From positions 1,178,001-1,242,000 of the forward strand of contig NW_026570223.1 of the NCBI RefSeq assembly GCF_019649055.1: a DNA stretch of 64,000 nucleotides. Reading direction: 5' to 3'. Below are positions 22,202 to 33,433 of this stretch, one piece after another. Each line of letters starts with the position of its first letter. Positions within the stretch are counted from its first letter, which is position 1. A program made the position numbers and the translations under genes. Below the pieces are notes generated by a model, which did not search any database, was not told the DNA's origin, and saw nothing but the letters and a program-made list of their open reading frames with translations. The stretch comes from Paramacrobiotus metropolitanus. Lineage: Eukaryota; Tardigrada; Eutardigrada; Parachela; Macrobiotidae.

Positions 22202-22756
22202 CAATGTACGACAAAAAGAGGTTGAACCGATCAGTCGGTCCGCGGTTCAAAATAACCTCGCAAGGACACGCCACCACTAAAACTTTGACGCTTACTCACT
22301 ACTTTCAGACGCTCGCGCTCCGTGAATATCAAAGTGCAGCTATACTAGTTGCACATCAAAAGGTGTAGAAAAAAATTTTAAACTTTTTGATACTAAACCT
22401 GCGGCTGTTTATGGCGAACAGCACAAATTCTAGCCATTTTGCTTTCTCGTAGGCACAGCATAGGATCTGTGCGCATAATCGTTTGGCTTGCAATCAATGC
22501 GTAAGTCTATGGGAAAGCAAATGGCTAGAATTTGTGCTGTTCGCCATAAACAGCTACAGGTTTAGTATCAAAAAGTTCAAAATTTTTTTCTACACCTTTT
22601 GATGTGCAACTAGTATAGCGGCACTATGATATTCACGGAGCGCAAGCGTCTGAAAGTAGTGAGTGAGCGTCCAAGTTTTAGTGGTGGCGTGTCGTTGCGA
22701 TGTTATTTTGAACCGCGGACCGACTGATCGGTTCAACCTCTTTTTGTCGTACATTG
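22202..22756. mobile_element. Foldback MITE with TA target (Tc1/mariner-like)
   Basis: Nearly the whole element is an inverted repeat. Arms of about 240 bp (22,202-22,446 and ~22,512-22,756) are over 95% identical by eye, with a ~65-bp centre. Ends read CAATGTACGACAAAAAGAGG and its complement, flanked by TA on each side. The right-arm intron lacks it, giving an empty-site comparison. No transposase. The high arm identity implies recent activity or arm-to-arm conversion. Confidence 0.8.
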
Positions 22757-23391
22757 TATAAAACATTACATCTGCCATTCTGTTAGTTGTTTTGGCAAAA
22801 AACCGTATTTATTCTGTGCTCGTATAATATGCAACACAATAAAAAAACATCATTTTTGAAGCAAAGCACGTTTTAAAAATTCCCTAATTTAGCAATGTAC
22901 TGAGTCCTAGCTCCCATCATAAAAATTAAAATTGTATCAGCGATTTCCTAATTACCATTTTTGCCACATTAAAAATTACCAGAATTCATTCAGTAGTATT
23001 TGCTGTCGAAAGAAATTTAGGAAAGAAAACCAGTCTCAAATTAGCCAAATCTCCTACGATCAGATTCCCATGAAAAGATTCCCGTAAGATCTCAGACAGA
23101 TCGCATACCTACTCGATTTTAATCCATGGGAAAAATGTCCGCGATGATCCGCCGTGACATGAAGATCTCCCATTTGCGTAGCTTTCGCAAGCAGCGCTCG
23201 ATAAAATCCCGTGCTTCATCGATCTCCACCACAACCCGATCCGCCTCTAACTCAGCGGCGTTCTGAATTTGTCGAGGCTGTGATTTCGGGGCTGGATTGG
23301 GCTGGAAACTCGACGAACTCATCCAACGCACCGCATCCGAATTCTGCACCGTTTTCCGGAGACGATAAATACTTCGCAATCGCAACGGCAT

Positions 23392-24765
23392 TTTAGAAAA
23401 TTCCTACAAATTCCACACAGTACAATAAATACGAAATAACCATCCGTTCCTTATTTCATAAAAATACAGTCCAAAACCAAGAGCAACATTTCTCGTCATC
23501 CGCCAGCAAGAGCGAACAGATTTAAAGGCAAAAATCACCACGCATTTCTACGCCGTTGTAAGTCAGTTTCGTAAGATTTTCTAGGGAATTTCATATAACG
23601 GAAATCTGCAAAACGCACGTAACGAAAACACTGGCTTACCGTGGTACACTCGGGAATAATTATGTTGTTAACTCAGGTAAAGCGATTCGTGACAGATTCA
23701 GCATCCACAACAAATAAGTGGATGCTGAATCTGTGAAGACTTCTTCTGAGAAGCAAACAAAGAAACGTGGAGGAAGATCGAGAATCAGACCGATTCTCAC
23801 GATCAATCTCTGCAGTTCAATGTGGGCGCCGCGAGTATGTACGTACTTACGTGGACGGTGCAACAGCTGTTTCCTACAGGATAATCATATGTTGCGCCAA
23901 AATAACTGTTGAAAGAAAAGTCGTTCACCGATAATTACGTACCAAAACTGGCAAAAACATTGATTTAATAATGAACCGTCGGTGGCGCTGTAGTGGCATG
24001 TCGTTTTAATATTAATTTTTACAGATGTCAAGAGTTGTAACTTACACGTAGTCGTATGGTTTTCTTTTTTAATCACAATTTTCTCGTATGTGTCCTTAGC
24101 AAATTAGCAATTAGGTTCGATATCACAACAGTATGACAACAGTATGATCCAGTTATCGGTTATCAACTAAAATTATCGTTATTTAATAGATTCATAATCC
24201 ATTTTGTTCCGTATTTTGTGAGCAGTGAATTGCATTAACAACAGCTTTACAGTGTCAGTGTGTAGTCAGTCTCCGGAACCAGCGCAGTTATCGCAACCCT
24301 CGATCTTTCTTAATTAATCACAGCAGCATTTTTTTTAATGTTTAAATTCTAACGATTAAGTAGGGTGTCAGCGCATGCATTTTTTGTTATTTGGGTGGCT
24401 ATTGCCAATAAAGATAAATCACAGGCTCACAGCAGCATCCGCTAGACCCTCTGAAGGGCAACAACCGGCGCCAGCGACGGCCGATTGCGCAGTACGTACC
24501 GATGGCCCATTGCGGTATCCTGGTTGATACATTCAAAACACAATTCTATACAAATTTGTACAAAGAAGATTTAGGAAATTCCCAATGGCTCTTTGTGCAC
24601 CACTTTAAAGGTTTATAGTTGGTATAACAATGATCTGCCCATTCACACTGTCAATCAGATAAACCAAAGCTGCTCAGACGGATTTCGGAGACGTACGTAC
24701 GGCTTATGACGGTGCACAATGCACTGTATGTCCAGCTCGGCGCTGACTGCACTGAGTGCACTCCT
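23392..24765. other. Gene-free left-arm stretch between MDH and peptide loci
   Basis: Matches right-arm 39,090-40,349 inversely. A block around 23,700-23,900 is well conserved with 39,850-40,040 (shared KKRGGRSRI in opposite readings), but frames are not preserved in both arms, so I treat it as non-coding or regulatory. Confidence 0.4.
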
Positions 24766-24771
24766 TATAAA
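24766..24771 (+). promoter_or_regulatory. TATA box, left arm
   Basis: TATAAA within ACTCCTTATAAAGGC, 167 bp before an ATG at 24,933. The right-arm partner box at 39,083-39,088 is 168 bp before its ATG, so core promoter spacing is conserved between arms. Confidence 0.6.
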
Positions 24772-24932
24772 GGCTGCAAATCCCTTGCCGAATTCGGCAA
24801 TCTGAATTTCTTTGTCGTAACGTCGTCCTACTTTTTTGCAGGCTACTTTTATCCGCCTCGTACATTTGCTTGTTTAGTGACCTTCCAGATTGCCCGTCCT
24901 TTCGTCTACGTGTGTTAAGCTTTTTGATAATC

Positions 24933-25695
24933 ATGACCTCGGGTAAGTCAGAAGATTCAGCCTGAGTAAAGCTTCGCTGTTTATTATTTTGAACCTGTAT
25001 TAATTTTTATGGTGTATTTTTTGAAATCTATGAAAATTTGTGGAATATGTTTTTCCTTTTTTTTGCAGCCATATATGAAATGACATTCCTAGTTCGTAAG
25101 TCAGAAAAGCCTTACCCAGACTGTACTAACAAACAAAGAATCTTACAAATTTGTTTCAAATTTTGCAGGGGAAGATGCAGCGCCAGCTGCCCACATGCCC
25201 GCTGCGATGGCAAATCCCGATTCCGACACGGTGAAAACCATTCTTAACGTAAGTAAAATTGCAGTACGTAGCAGTTTAGAATTCGATTTTTTTCGGTTTG
25301 CATGCATTTTACGCTTGACGAAGGCTACAGACAAGACTGTATAGTTTCGGATTATGAGCCGCCTTCTAAAGCCCTTAACAACATGTAGGGTAGTACTTAA
25401 ATTGCTCTGTGGTGATATTTAGGTTACCAAGCCGATCGCCGTGGCCAAAGACACGCTTCCGAACCCGGTTATTGATCACGGGTTTATCGTGCGTCTTCGG
25501 GTAGAGGCCAACACCTACTCGTTCGCCAGCATCGCTAGGTAACAGTACAATTACTTAATTAATCAAGTACAATTAATTTTATGATTGTTGTCTTTCCGCT
25601 TAGAAAGCTTATTGATTTATTAACAATAATTGACATTACACCGCGACAGTGATGAGTCATACCACTACGGCCGGTATTGCACAGTCAAGAATTAA
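24933..25695 (+). CDS. Possible novel five-exon gene of unknown function
   Basis: Exons 24,933-24,942, 25,069-25,095, 25,169-25,248, 25,423-25,538 and 25,650-25,695 join in one frame (phases 1, 1, 0, 2) to give 92 residues. Donors are GTAAGT or GTAACA, and the acceptors mostly have good pyrimidine tracts. The middle reads NVTKPIAVAKDTLPNPVIDH, then GFIVRLRVEANTYSF. No signal peptide, membrane helix or known domain is visible. About 650 bp of this is absent from the right arm, where the same TATA box drives the Gly/Trp-rich secreted peptide. The start codon was created by a small deletion relative to the right arm. It may be a captured set of exons or a chance reading; transcript evidence would decide. 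Confidence 0.35.
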
Positions 25696-25845
25696 AAAAA
25701 GCAATTCAGTAATTTAGTTTAAATTTTTTATAATTGTAATTTAAATTAATATTTACAAAAAGCACTTCGTATTTGCAGAAACTGTGCGCGTGAACTTCCC
25801 CCCGGCGTTGAGCTCCTGCACTCTGAACAGGAGTAGTAATTCCCC

Positions 25846-25900
25846 TTTGCAGATCGGACCCTTTGGAGACTGGAGCGGTCCTGGGCCGTGGTGGAAGTAA
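25846..25900 (+). pseudogene. Remnant of the Gly/Trp-rich peptide exon
   Basis: After a TTTGCAG acceptor-like site, the frame IGPFGDWSGPGPWWK-stop matches the C-terminus of the right-arm peptide at 38,436. The signal-peptide part of the exon and most Gly-rich repeats are gone. Confidence 0.7.
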
Positions 25901-26733
25901 AGGTCATGATGATGGCTGTGCTGCGCTGTTGGTAATTTTTTGTCAGTTGTTGGGTAGTGGAATTTTTTTGTTGTTTGCAACCCGGAACGTGATGGCCTGA
26001 GTGCCTTTGGATATGTACATACGTAATTTTTACCGTTTTTATTTTTTTATCGGTTGAACTTTGTATGTGACTACGAATCGCGCTTCATCAGGAAATACTG
26101 CTGTTTTTGTATCAGTGCTGTGACGTCTGCGTAAGAATGATCTTGATCTTGATTATTGATCCATTAAAATTCAGCGCGTGAGTTTCGGCGGCTTGCCTCA
26201 TTCGTTGTCGTACCGTAATAATTAGTACTGTATAATTAGTTAATTACCCACACATGGGTACAGCAAAGCTGCAGAAAATTAAAATGTGGAATTTGCAACA
26301 CGGAAATCAGTAAAACATCGTTGGTAAAAATATCGAACTTAAGACGCGGTCATTTTAATGCAATGAAGTGAATAATGGAGTGTTGTAGGTAAATTATAGC
26401 AGTTCTCCATTAGAATAAAATTCAGTGATTAATAATTTTTCACTCACTATTTTCATGCAATAGCCTACAAACTGTGGCAGATGAGTTTGGTTGATTACTA
26501 CTGTATAAAAGCAGAGATTGTGCGCGTTCACATTTTCACCCAGTCGAAGATGCGAACGCACAAATTTTACTAATTCCCGCAAGTTTTTATACCCTTGTAA
26601 AATTTATTCAATTAAGCAGACCACTCATACAATGAACGTGAAAAAATCGAAACCTATACATATCATGAAAAACAGCTATTAATAAATATAAAATTAGTAA
26701 GTACTCAGCATTAGCACATCAACAAAACTGCCT
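25901..26733. other. Intergenic, left arm
   Basis: Inverse match to 37,560-38,430; contains the 3' flank of the eIF3c copy. No gene supported. Confidence 0.5.
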
Positions 26734-28942
26734 TACAAAAGCTCAATATTCAGCAGCTTCGCGCTGTCGCTGATCACGCTGTTCCCGGTTTTCGCGGTAC
26801 TGTCGGCGATCCTGCCAGCCTCCTTGCCCTGGCGTTGGAAGGTCGGATTCTTCATCTCCAGCATCCTTTCATTGTTCTCCACCAGGTTGATCAGCTTGTC
26901 AGCCAACTGCAGCGACAACTGCTGTACCCGACTCGGTTCCGTCCGGTGCATGATCACAGTCTGGCTGGGGGCATCGACCGAGGCCGCCAGGTTTTCGCTA
27001 ACGACCATCTTACCAATCAGACTGAGAATGTCCTGAAAATCATCATAACCGTGAGAATACGAATTTTCTAAAAATTATGTATCACAGAAAACGAAAAACA
27101 ACGAAAGCACGTTAGCCACTGATGAAGGAAAATCAAGCTAAAATATCTGTTAAAAGCGACAGAAAAAATAAAGGTTTATTTACTTACATTGTACAAAGAA
27201 TGAATGAACACTGAATTTAAAAACAAGCATGAAAAATGTCGAAGCTTCACAGACAGCCAAGACCAGTAGGAGTGATTTAAAACTTCCATACGATTGATTA
27301 TTTCAATATTTAATACTACAGTAATTTTGGCATTTAATAATACTAATTTCTCGTATTTTAAATTTAAATTCGACTCGTTCGCTTTTGTAATTCAACCGAA
27401 TCTACCGCACTGCTACATGCTGCTGGATCTATGTTAATCAGGAAAATTAGAAAGGGAGATGCGTGCCCGGCATGGTATTTCTTAGCTGTTTACCTCCTTG
27501 CTCAGCAGAAACATGGTTTCCAGCGTCTTCACGGAAATGGAGTCGTAGAACGCGGAATTGGTATACATGAAGCACCGCAAACTGTTCTCCTGGATCTTCC
27601 TCTCCAACATAGCCTTAATCTTGTCCGGCTCATAAAAGAAATCCCAGACGCGTTTGCCCAGTTTCTCCGACAGAATCAGCTCACGGCACTTCTTCCAGTC
27701 GCCGGTCTTCATGGCCTTACTGGCGGCGATGACGTACTCGGGCAGCGTTTCCGGGGGACCGGAGAGGGCGTGACGTTCGCTCTGCTTCATAGAATGATAG
27801 AAGTATTTGGAGATGATGCGGCGACGCTGGTCGTTCTCATGCGCAGCCAAATACGGGACTTCGATGAACATGGCGGACACCAAGTAGACGCACTCCAGGA
27901 CGTCCAGGTTGATATGCATATGGAAGGGAATCTGGCGACGCTTTTCAATCTTTTCCTGTTCCGCGCTGCGCTCGTGCTGCCGCACCGGTAGCAATCCTTG
28001 AGCCAATAACTCTTTGGGACGACCGCTGCTTTGAATGTCCATAAGAGCGTTGTGCGCTTCATTGACATTTCCTACAATAAGCAAATTGCCAAATCTGGTC
28101 AACAAGATTAAAATTTCAAAACCGTCGTAACATTTAAAAAATTCTTACACATGTGCATTTTCCAGTGATATTTCATTGCTGAACAATTTGAACAGTAATG
28201 GATACCTATACTGTAGATATTCTGTCTGTACATATTATTATTACACACTTATTTACAGCGATAAAGTAGAAAACTTATCCTGCAAACTGTCAAACAGCAA
28301 AACTTACCTTGACGGAAATCTTGATACCCAGCTGCACCATCACCCGATTGTACAGCACTTGCGTCGGCGGATCAGCAAGTTGGATGATCTGTTGCGCTTT
28401 GCTCATCGACATCAAATCAGGAGCATCGTACCACTCATTATGCAGTGCCAAATGATACACGCGCATCAAAATCGCCCGGGAACGGATTCGATCCGTTTCA
28501 TCATTGTTGTAATTTCGAAGCTTGGATCTGAGACTTCCCAGACTCTTTAAATTCAATTTATTCAAAGTGCTATTGTCCGTCCAACACTGATTAACAAAAT
28601 CCTCTATCTTAACTAGGCATCGAATGTAGAATACCGGGATACCTTCCTTCTCAATCCCCTTCTGAGATTTGGAAAACAGCTTCGTCAATTGGTCGAACTC
28701 TTGAAGAACTTTGTATCAATCTTTGATCTTCTTCGAATTTCTGAGGCCTTTGATAACGGCTTGGATTCGAATTTCCTCGAAACGTTTATCCTTGGCACTG
28801 CGCAGAGTGCGCTTGGATTCCTCCTCTTCATCGATCAGATACGCCGGGAACTTGGAGGCGACTCTTGGTCAGTCCTCAGAGCTCTCCGATTCGGCCTCCG
28901 ACTCGGGATCTTTCGACGCGATAAAGGCATGAAGCGAGACAT
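26734..28942 (-). pseudogene. Left-arm eIF3c pseudogene
   Basis: Inverted counterpart of the eIF3c gene at 33,434-37,551. Exon 1 (28,942-~28,530) has frameshifts and an in-frame TGA where the right copy has GGA in DGPKVASK. It is joined directly to the middle of exon 4 (SLRSKLR then [11 protein letters not shown]), so exons 2, 3 and the introns between them are deleted. Exon 5 (28,072-27,495) is open and encodes the same residues as the intact gene from MDIQSSGR onward. Exon 6 (27,032-26,734) has lost one G (GGGCAAGGAGG against GGGCAAGGGAGG), which changes the last ~28 residues. Introns are retained, so this is a DNA-level duplicate and not a retrocopy. Confidence 0.9.
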
Positions 28943-29508
28943 TTTCAATAATTCCGATAAAATAACGTTATGGCAATCGCAAAATCTTTTAAAAAAGCTT
29001 CACTTCACGGCGTTTTAAACTTCAGGATGTGATGCAAAAAAAGGGAAAAGTTTCCCAAACGCTAAAAATGACAAAATTCACAATGCGCATCACTGCGTTT
29101 GTCTGGCAAATCGATGACGACACCGGAACGCGGACGAAAAAATGCCGTACGTGTATGCACCGTCACACCGTGTATGATGTATATCCACGCTTTTCCTTGT
29201 TTATAGAGAAAAAGTCGGCAGCGTAGATTTTGGCAAGCGCCACACGGCACACGCCACAGACATTAGGCGCAGATCGTTTTGATACTGTCCGTAAGTATGT
29301 TTTGTTCTATTTTCTACCATTTCGTGGGTTTTTTTCGCGGATTTTTGACTTGACGTTTTTTTGCACAATAATTATTTCTTTTCATTAATTAAAGTGCATC
29401 TATTAGTGCTTATCATAATTTCCTTCGCGAGTGTGGCTATAACGGGGAGATGATTGACTGTTGCAGCTGGTTCGTGGTAGGTTGAAAGTTATAAGAACTG
29501 CAATCGCC
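28943..29508. promoter_or_regulatory. Left copy of the divergent eIF3c/PRPF40 promoter
   Basis: Separates two broken start regions. About 29,080-29,200 is markedly more similar to 33,200-33,300 than introns are (CGTTTGTCTGGCAAATCGAT is exact), which suggests a constrained core shared by the two promoters. Confidence 0.5.
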
Positions 29509-29635
29509 ATGTCGATCACCGAAGAGACTTTTTGACCGCATATGGTTCTCGATCGTATTCGCCAGTTGGCTTCTGATCGTACGATCCGCTTTGCAAGAGT
29601 ATCTCGCACCCAAAGGCGATAGTTTATTCTGACAC
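29509..29635 (+). pseudogene. 5' fragment of PRPF40
   Basis: Reads MSITEETF then TGA, continuing in altered frame through VLDRIRQLASDR before diverging around GGCGATA. It matches the first ~40 codons of the intact minus-strand PRPF40 gene whose start is at 32,847. It marks the inner edge of the left arm. Confidence 0.8.
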
Positions 29636-29836
29636 CCGGACAGTTTTCCAACAGTAACATCATTTATTTAAAACCAAAAGATGTGTTCAATGCGAAAACA
29701 AACACTACCGCTCCGCCACTCTACCAGGTCAGGCTCCAAATCGTCTTCACTCGCCGAAATGCAAAACTCCATTTAAACCAACCCACTAGAAAGAATCTGC
29801 TCCACCATGCTCAATAAAAACAAATGCCACGCCCGC

Positions 29837-32800
29837 CTACTCCTCCATCAAACCCAGTTGCTTCATCAGCAACTTCCGCTGTTTCTCCAACTCGGCCTCC
29901 GACAGCTCGTTAGCCAACTTCTCCGCCTTCTCCACCACCTTATCCTTCCTCTCCTCCTTACGATCGGCCCGCCGCTCCTTTTCGCGGCGTTCTCGTCGCC
30001 GCCGCTCAATCTCCCGATCACTATCCTCATTCTCCGGAACCGGGGATTTCCGGTGGCGTTTCTTGCGACTTTCCCGTTCATCCGGCGAGGGAGAACGATG
30101 ATGGCGTTTCTTCTCCTTTTTTTCTTCTTCGACGGCGAATCCTCCACATCCGCTTTATCCTGCTTGTCATGCTTACTCTTTTTCTTCTTTGCTTCGCCGT
30201 CATCACCATTGAGGATTTTATTCTTGAATTCATGGAACAGCTCAATCCGTTCCTCTTCGGATTTGATGGCTTGGTACGCGGATTTACTGGAGAATTTATC
30301 CTGGATGGTGGTCCATTTTGTATCCTGGTTCACTGATAGTTTGGCGTCGCGGAGCATATTGATGAAGTTGTCGCGGAGAGATTTCTTCTGCTGGACTTCA
30401 CGCTCTTCCTGCCGGCGGATTTCATCCTGTCGGTTCTTGTCGTTGCGGATAGCTGCGTCCTTCAGCGAGTCAAACGCTGCCCGGATGTTGCCGCGATCAA
30501 TGTGCATGCAGGAGTCGTCCTTGTGGATGATGCGAAAATAATCCGAGAAATCTGTCGTCGGGGTGACGGTGAAATCGCTACGTTTCAGCACAGCCAGGAT
30601 TTTCTCCAAGTCGGAATTGTAGCGATTCTTCAAGTCTAATACGTATAATTTAAAGAGATCCAAGGCATTAGAGCCAAACTGCTCCTGAAAGGAAAACAAA
30701 ATACTTTCCAGATGCTGTCGTTGTCACAATCTGAGTAACTCGCAGAAATCAAAAACTATTTTTCATATAATTTGCGATAAATTAACAGTTACTATTTGTG
30801 AACCAGGCACGAACGATTAATAGGAAGTACGGAGATTTAACTAAGGGATAAATAATGTAAGGCTAACATGTAGTTTAAAGCATATAGTAAAATACGGACC
30901 GTAATACGAACATCATCGGGAAGCTGTAAAAGAACTAAGGCTATTAAAATTGATGATTTCAAGGGTGCGTCAAATAACGCATTAATGCTTCTCTAACTGT
31001 TTTGGCACACATTCACTGGAAACCAGGCAAAATTAAGGAATATCTCGAAAAATTCTCACCTGCATATTCACAAATCGAGAATCATTCCTGATAACCGGGA
31101 ACACACTCTTCCACTTGGACATGGAATGCACAATCCCCTTCTGCGCCAGCTCATCCAGCAACACCATATACGCTTCGCGATTTTTCCTGTGAACACGCTT
31201 CCTTTGGCGTTTTTCCGCTTTCTGCTCCTCATCCTGTTCTTTCTCCAGCTTGATAATGTGGTCCTTAAAAACCGTCAACGCATCGAGTTTGTTGATCTTC
31301 TTTACCACCGGATCACCGACAAAGGCTTCGGAATCCGCCAAGAGCTTCTGGCACTCGTACCACGTCGTTTTATAGCGGATGCGAGGAATATTGTCCAAGA
31401 TAATGGCCAGTTTTTCCATGGCTTCCACCCGGTCGCGCTCAGCCTGTTCTTTCTCTCGTTTCTCCACCGTGGCCATCACATCCTCGTACAGGGCTTCGCG
31501 GTCACGTTCCGGAACGGCGCGCCAGATTTTATCGTTGGCAAAGGTCTTTTCGGCGTCGCGGTACGGCGTGGAGTAGGAGACACGGTCGGTGGTGGAGAGC
31601 ATCTTCTCAAAGGCTTCACGAGCGCGTTCGACACGCTTTCTCTGGTCTTCCCGTTCTTGTTTCTACAACCAAACATAAAAACTAAGTATGCACTATTCGT
31701 GCCATTTGTTGTAAAATAATTAATTTTGCAATCAACAGTTGAAATTTGTAAACTAGGTACAAAATGAACGAAGCCAATCTGAGACGAACGCCTTCCATTT
31801 TTACGCAATAACCCTTACTGTTAGTGCAAGTGTATCGTAGAATATGGCACTTCAAGCAAGAAAGTCTATAAACATAAACTACCTATATGACGGTACAACT
31901 GTTAATTAAATATTAACAAGAATGCATCGGGTAAAATCTATCCAGCAATGATTTTTGTATACATTTCGGACACCATAGCATCAATTGCCAGTATACTAAC
32001 CCGTACAAGTTACACATTTTTAAGTACCATAATTATGCCTAACTGAACTAGTCTAACTTGGCTAAATATACAGTACCTGTCGTAAAACTTTGTACTGATT
32101 AAACGTCTGCTTCCGATCTGACCATTTTTTCCACACTTCAAACCGCTTATCCGACTGTATCAGCTTCACACAATTTTCCCAGTTGATATTGGAAGGAATA
32201 TTCTTCTCCTCCAGGAACTTGCGAAAGGCCTCCGCCGCATCACGTTTATCCACGGTATTAATATCACCCACGGCGAATACATCAAACACCCGCTCATCAT
32301 CTTTCTCCTCCTCCAACTCCGGCAGAATGGCCAGTGCTGGCTTGGCAGATGATACCACCGCCGGCGACGAGGTGCGGGAGATCTCGGCCGAGGCCCCCGC
32401 GGGTTTCTCATCTTCGGATCGCGTTTCGGAGCCCGCACGGCTGGAGAACAGGCCGTCGAGATCATTTTCGATCTTCACGGGCACATCATCGCCGGATGCG
32501 GCCGCAATACGCGCATACTCCTCCAGGACATTTTTCAATTTGGTAATGAGCTCCGGACAATCCCAGCGGGTTTCACTAGTATTTTTATTGTGATAATACA
32601 CGGAGCCTTCCGGGGTTTTGTACTCTTTCCACGGTGTATCGGATAAAATTATCTCCGCCGGGGTTTTCAACTCGGTGGGCTTCTCCCAAGTTGTCGTTGA
32701 TGTTTCGGCATTATAATAGTAGAATGTATCGCCTGTCGGTGCGGGATACTCCTGCCATGCGGATGCAGCGTTTCTACGATCAGAAGCCAACTGGCGAATA

Positions 32801-32847
32801 CGATCAAGAACCATAATGCGGTCAAAATTCTCTTCGGTGATCGACAT
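29837..32847 (-). CDS. PRPF40: Pre-mRNA-processing factor 40 (U1 snRNP-associated splicing factor)
   Basis: Three exons: 32,847-32,077, 31,662-31,060 and 30,684-29,837, about 740 residues. Two WW domains sit at residues 31-57 (WQEYPAPTGDTFYYYN...W) and 73-98 (WKEYKTPEGSVYYHN...W). Several FF domains follow, for example EAFRKFLEEKNI...W and YRDAEKTF...W. The C-terminal region is Lys/Arg/Glu-rich with SPSPDERES. PRPF40 bridges 5' splice site and branch-point factors in the nucleus. Exon 3 needs one more base in an A7 run (around 30,117-30,123) to keep frame through the typical C-terminus ending LLMKQLGLMEE. As written, translation shifts into a basic Arg-rich tail. A polyadenylation signal lies at 29,663-29,668. 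Its 5' end is divergent from eIF3c. It is the only gene in the spacer between the arms. Confidence 0.9.
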
Positions 32848-33433
32848 GGCGACTGTAGTTTCTTATGACTTTCAACCTACCACGAACCAATTATAACACT
32901 CAATCATCTCCCCATTATAGCCACACTCGCCACAGAAATTCTGATAATGCACTAACAGACACACTTTAATTTCGGACTAATTATTGCACAAAAAAACGTC
33001 AAATCAAAAATCAATCACAACGAAAAAACCCACGAAATGGCAGCAAATCTGCAAATAAAACAAAACTTTTTACCCGAAATCAGTCCGGATGCTCGTAGTA
33101 GTACAACAGTATCAGAACAACCTGCGCCCTGTAATATCCGTGGTGAAACTGCTTGCTTAAATTTTTGCTGCCGACTCATCATTTCTGTACAACAGGGAAA
33201 GCGTGGATATACGCGGTGCGTACACGTACGGTATTTTTTCGTCCGCGTTTCGGTGTCGTCATCGATTTGCCAGACAAACGCAAAGCGATGCGTATTGTGA
33301 ATTTTGTCATTCTTAGCGTTTGGGAAACTTTTCCCTTTTTTGCATCACATTCTAAAGTTCAAAACGCTGTGGAGTGAAGCTATTTAAAAGATTGTGTTGT
33401 TGCTATAAGGTTATTTAATCGGAATCATTGAAA
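32848..33433. promoter_or_regulatory. Divergent promoter between PRPF40 and eIF3c
   Basis: 586 bp separate the two start codons, with PRPF40 leftward and eIF3c rightward. A sub-block at ~33,190-33,360 is strongly conserved with the left arm. No TATA box is evident, as expected for housekeeping genes. Confidence 0.6.

Larger units (their letters stand above)
19413..23391 (-). pseudogene. Left-arm malate dehydrogenase (Ldh_2 family) pseudogene
   Basis: Inverted counterpart of 40,350-44,074. Exon 1 (23,391 down) has lost ~20 bp just before the [10 protein letters not shown] motif, shifting frame. Exon 2 (~22,135-22,040) has an in-frame TAG replacing AAG after MYILDV. Exon 3 is near 21,655-21,560, exon 4 near 21,350-21,240, exon 5 near 20,840-20,750, exon 7 near 20,330-20,160, exon 8 near 20,060-19,970 and exon 9 near 19,580-19,430. 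Exon 6 is missing from its expected place between 20,340 and 20,510 but exists in the partial copy at 17,930. A foldback MITE sits in intron 1. Non-functional. Confidence 0.85.
9450..29635. repeat. Left arm of a ~20 kb inverted duplication
   Basis: Gene by gene this interval is the reverse complement of about 32,735-52,210. Anchors, left to right-arm partner: astacin-like signal exon 10,157 to 51,861; GM2-activator-like exon 6 ~17,600 to ~44,930; MDH exon 1 23,391 to 40,350; eIF3c start 28,942 to 33,434; PRPF40 start 29,509 to 32,847. The outer edge is set by matching sequence around 9,470-9,560 against 52,130-52,200; the inner edge is where PRPF40 codon similarity stops. Most coordinates sum to about 62,000-64,300, drifting because of indels. 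All genes in this arm are damaged. Confidence 0.9.

Noticed and set aside
27431-27991. 186-codon plus-strand ORF in the left arm
   Set aside because: Antisense of eIF3c exon 5, also seen at the mirrored position opposite the right-arm exon.
26734-28942. Processed (retro) pseudogene of eIF3c
   Set aside because: Introns are retained and the flanking genes are co-duplicated, so this is DNA duplication with a later deletion.
29807-30541. 244-codon plus-strand ORF
   Set aside because: Antisense of the Lys/Glu-rich PRPF40 C-terminal exon.
31126-31719. 197-codon plus-strand ORF opposite PRPF40
   Set aside because: Exact antisense of an FF-domain exon; codon bias of the sense strand keeps it open.
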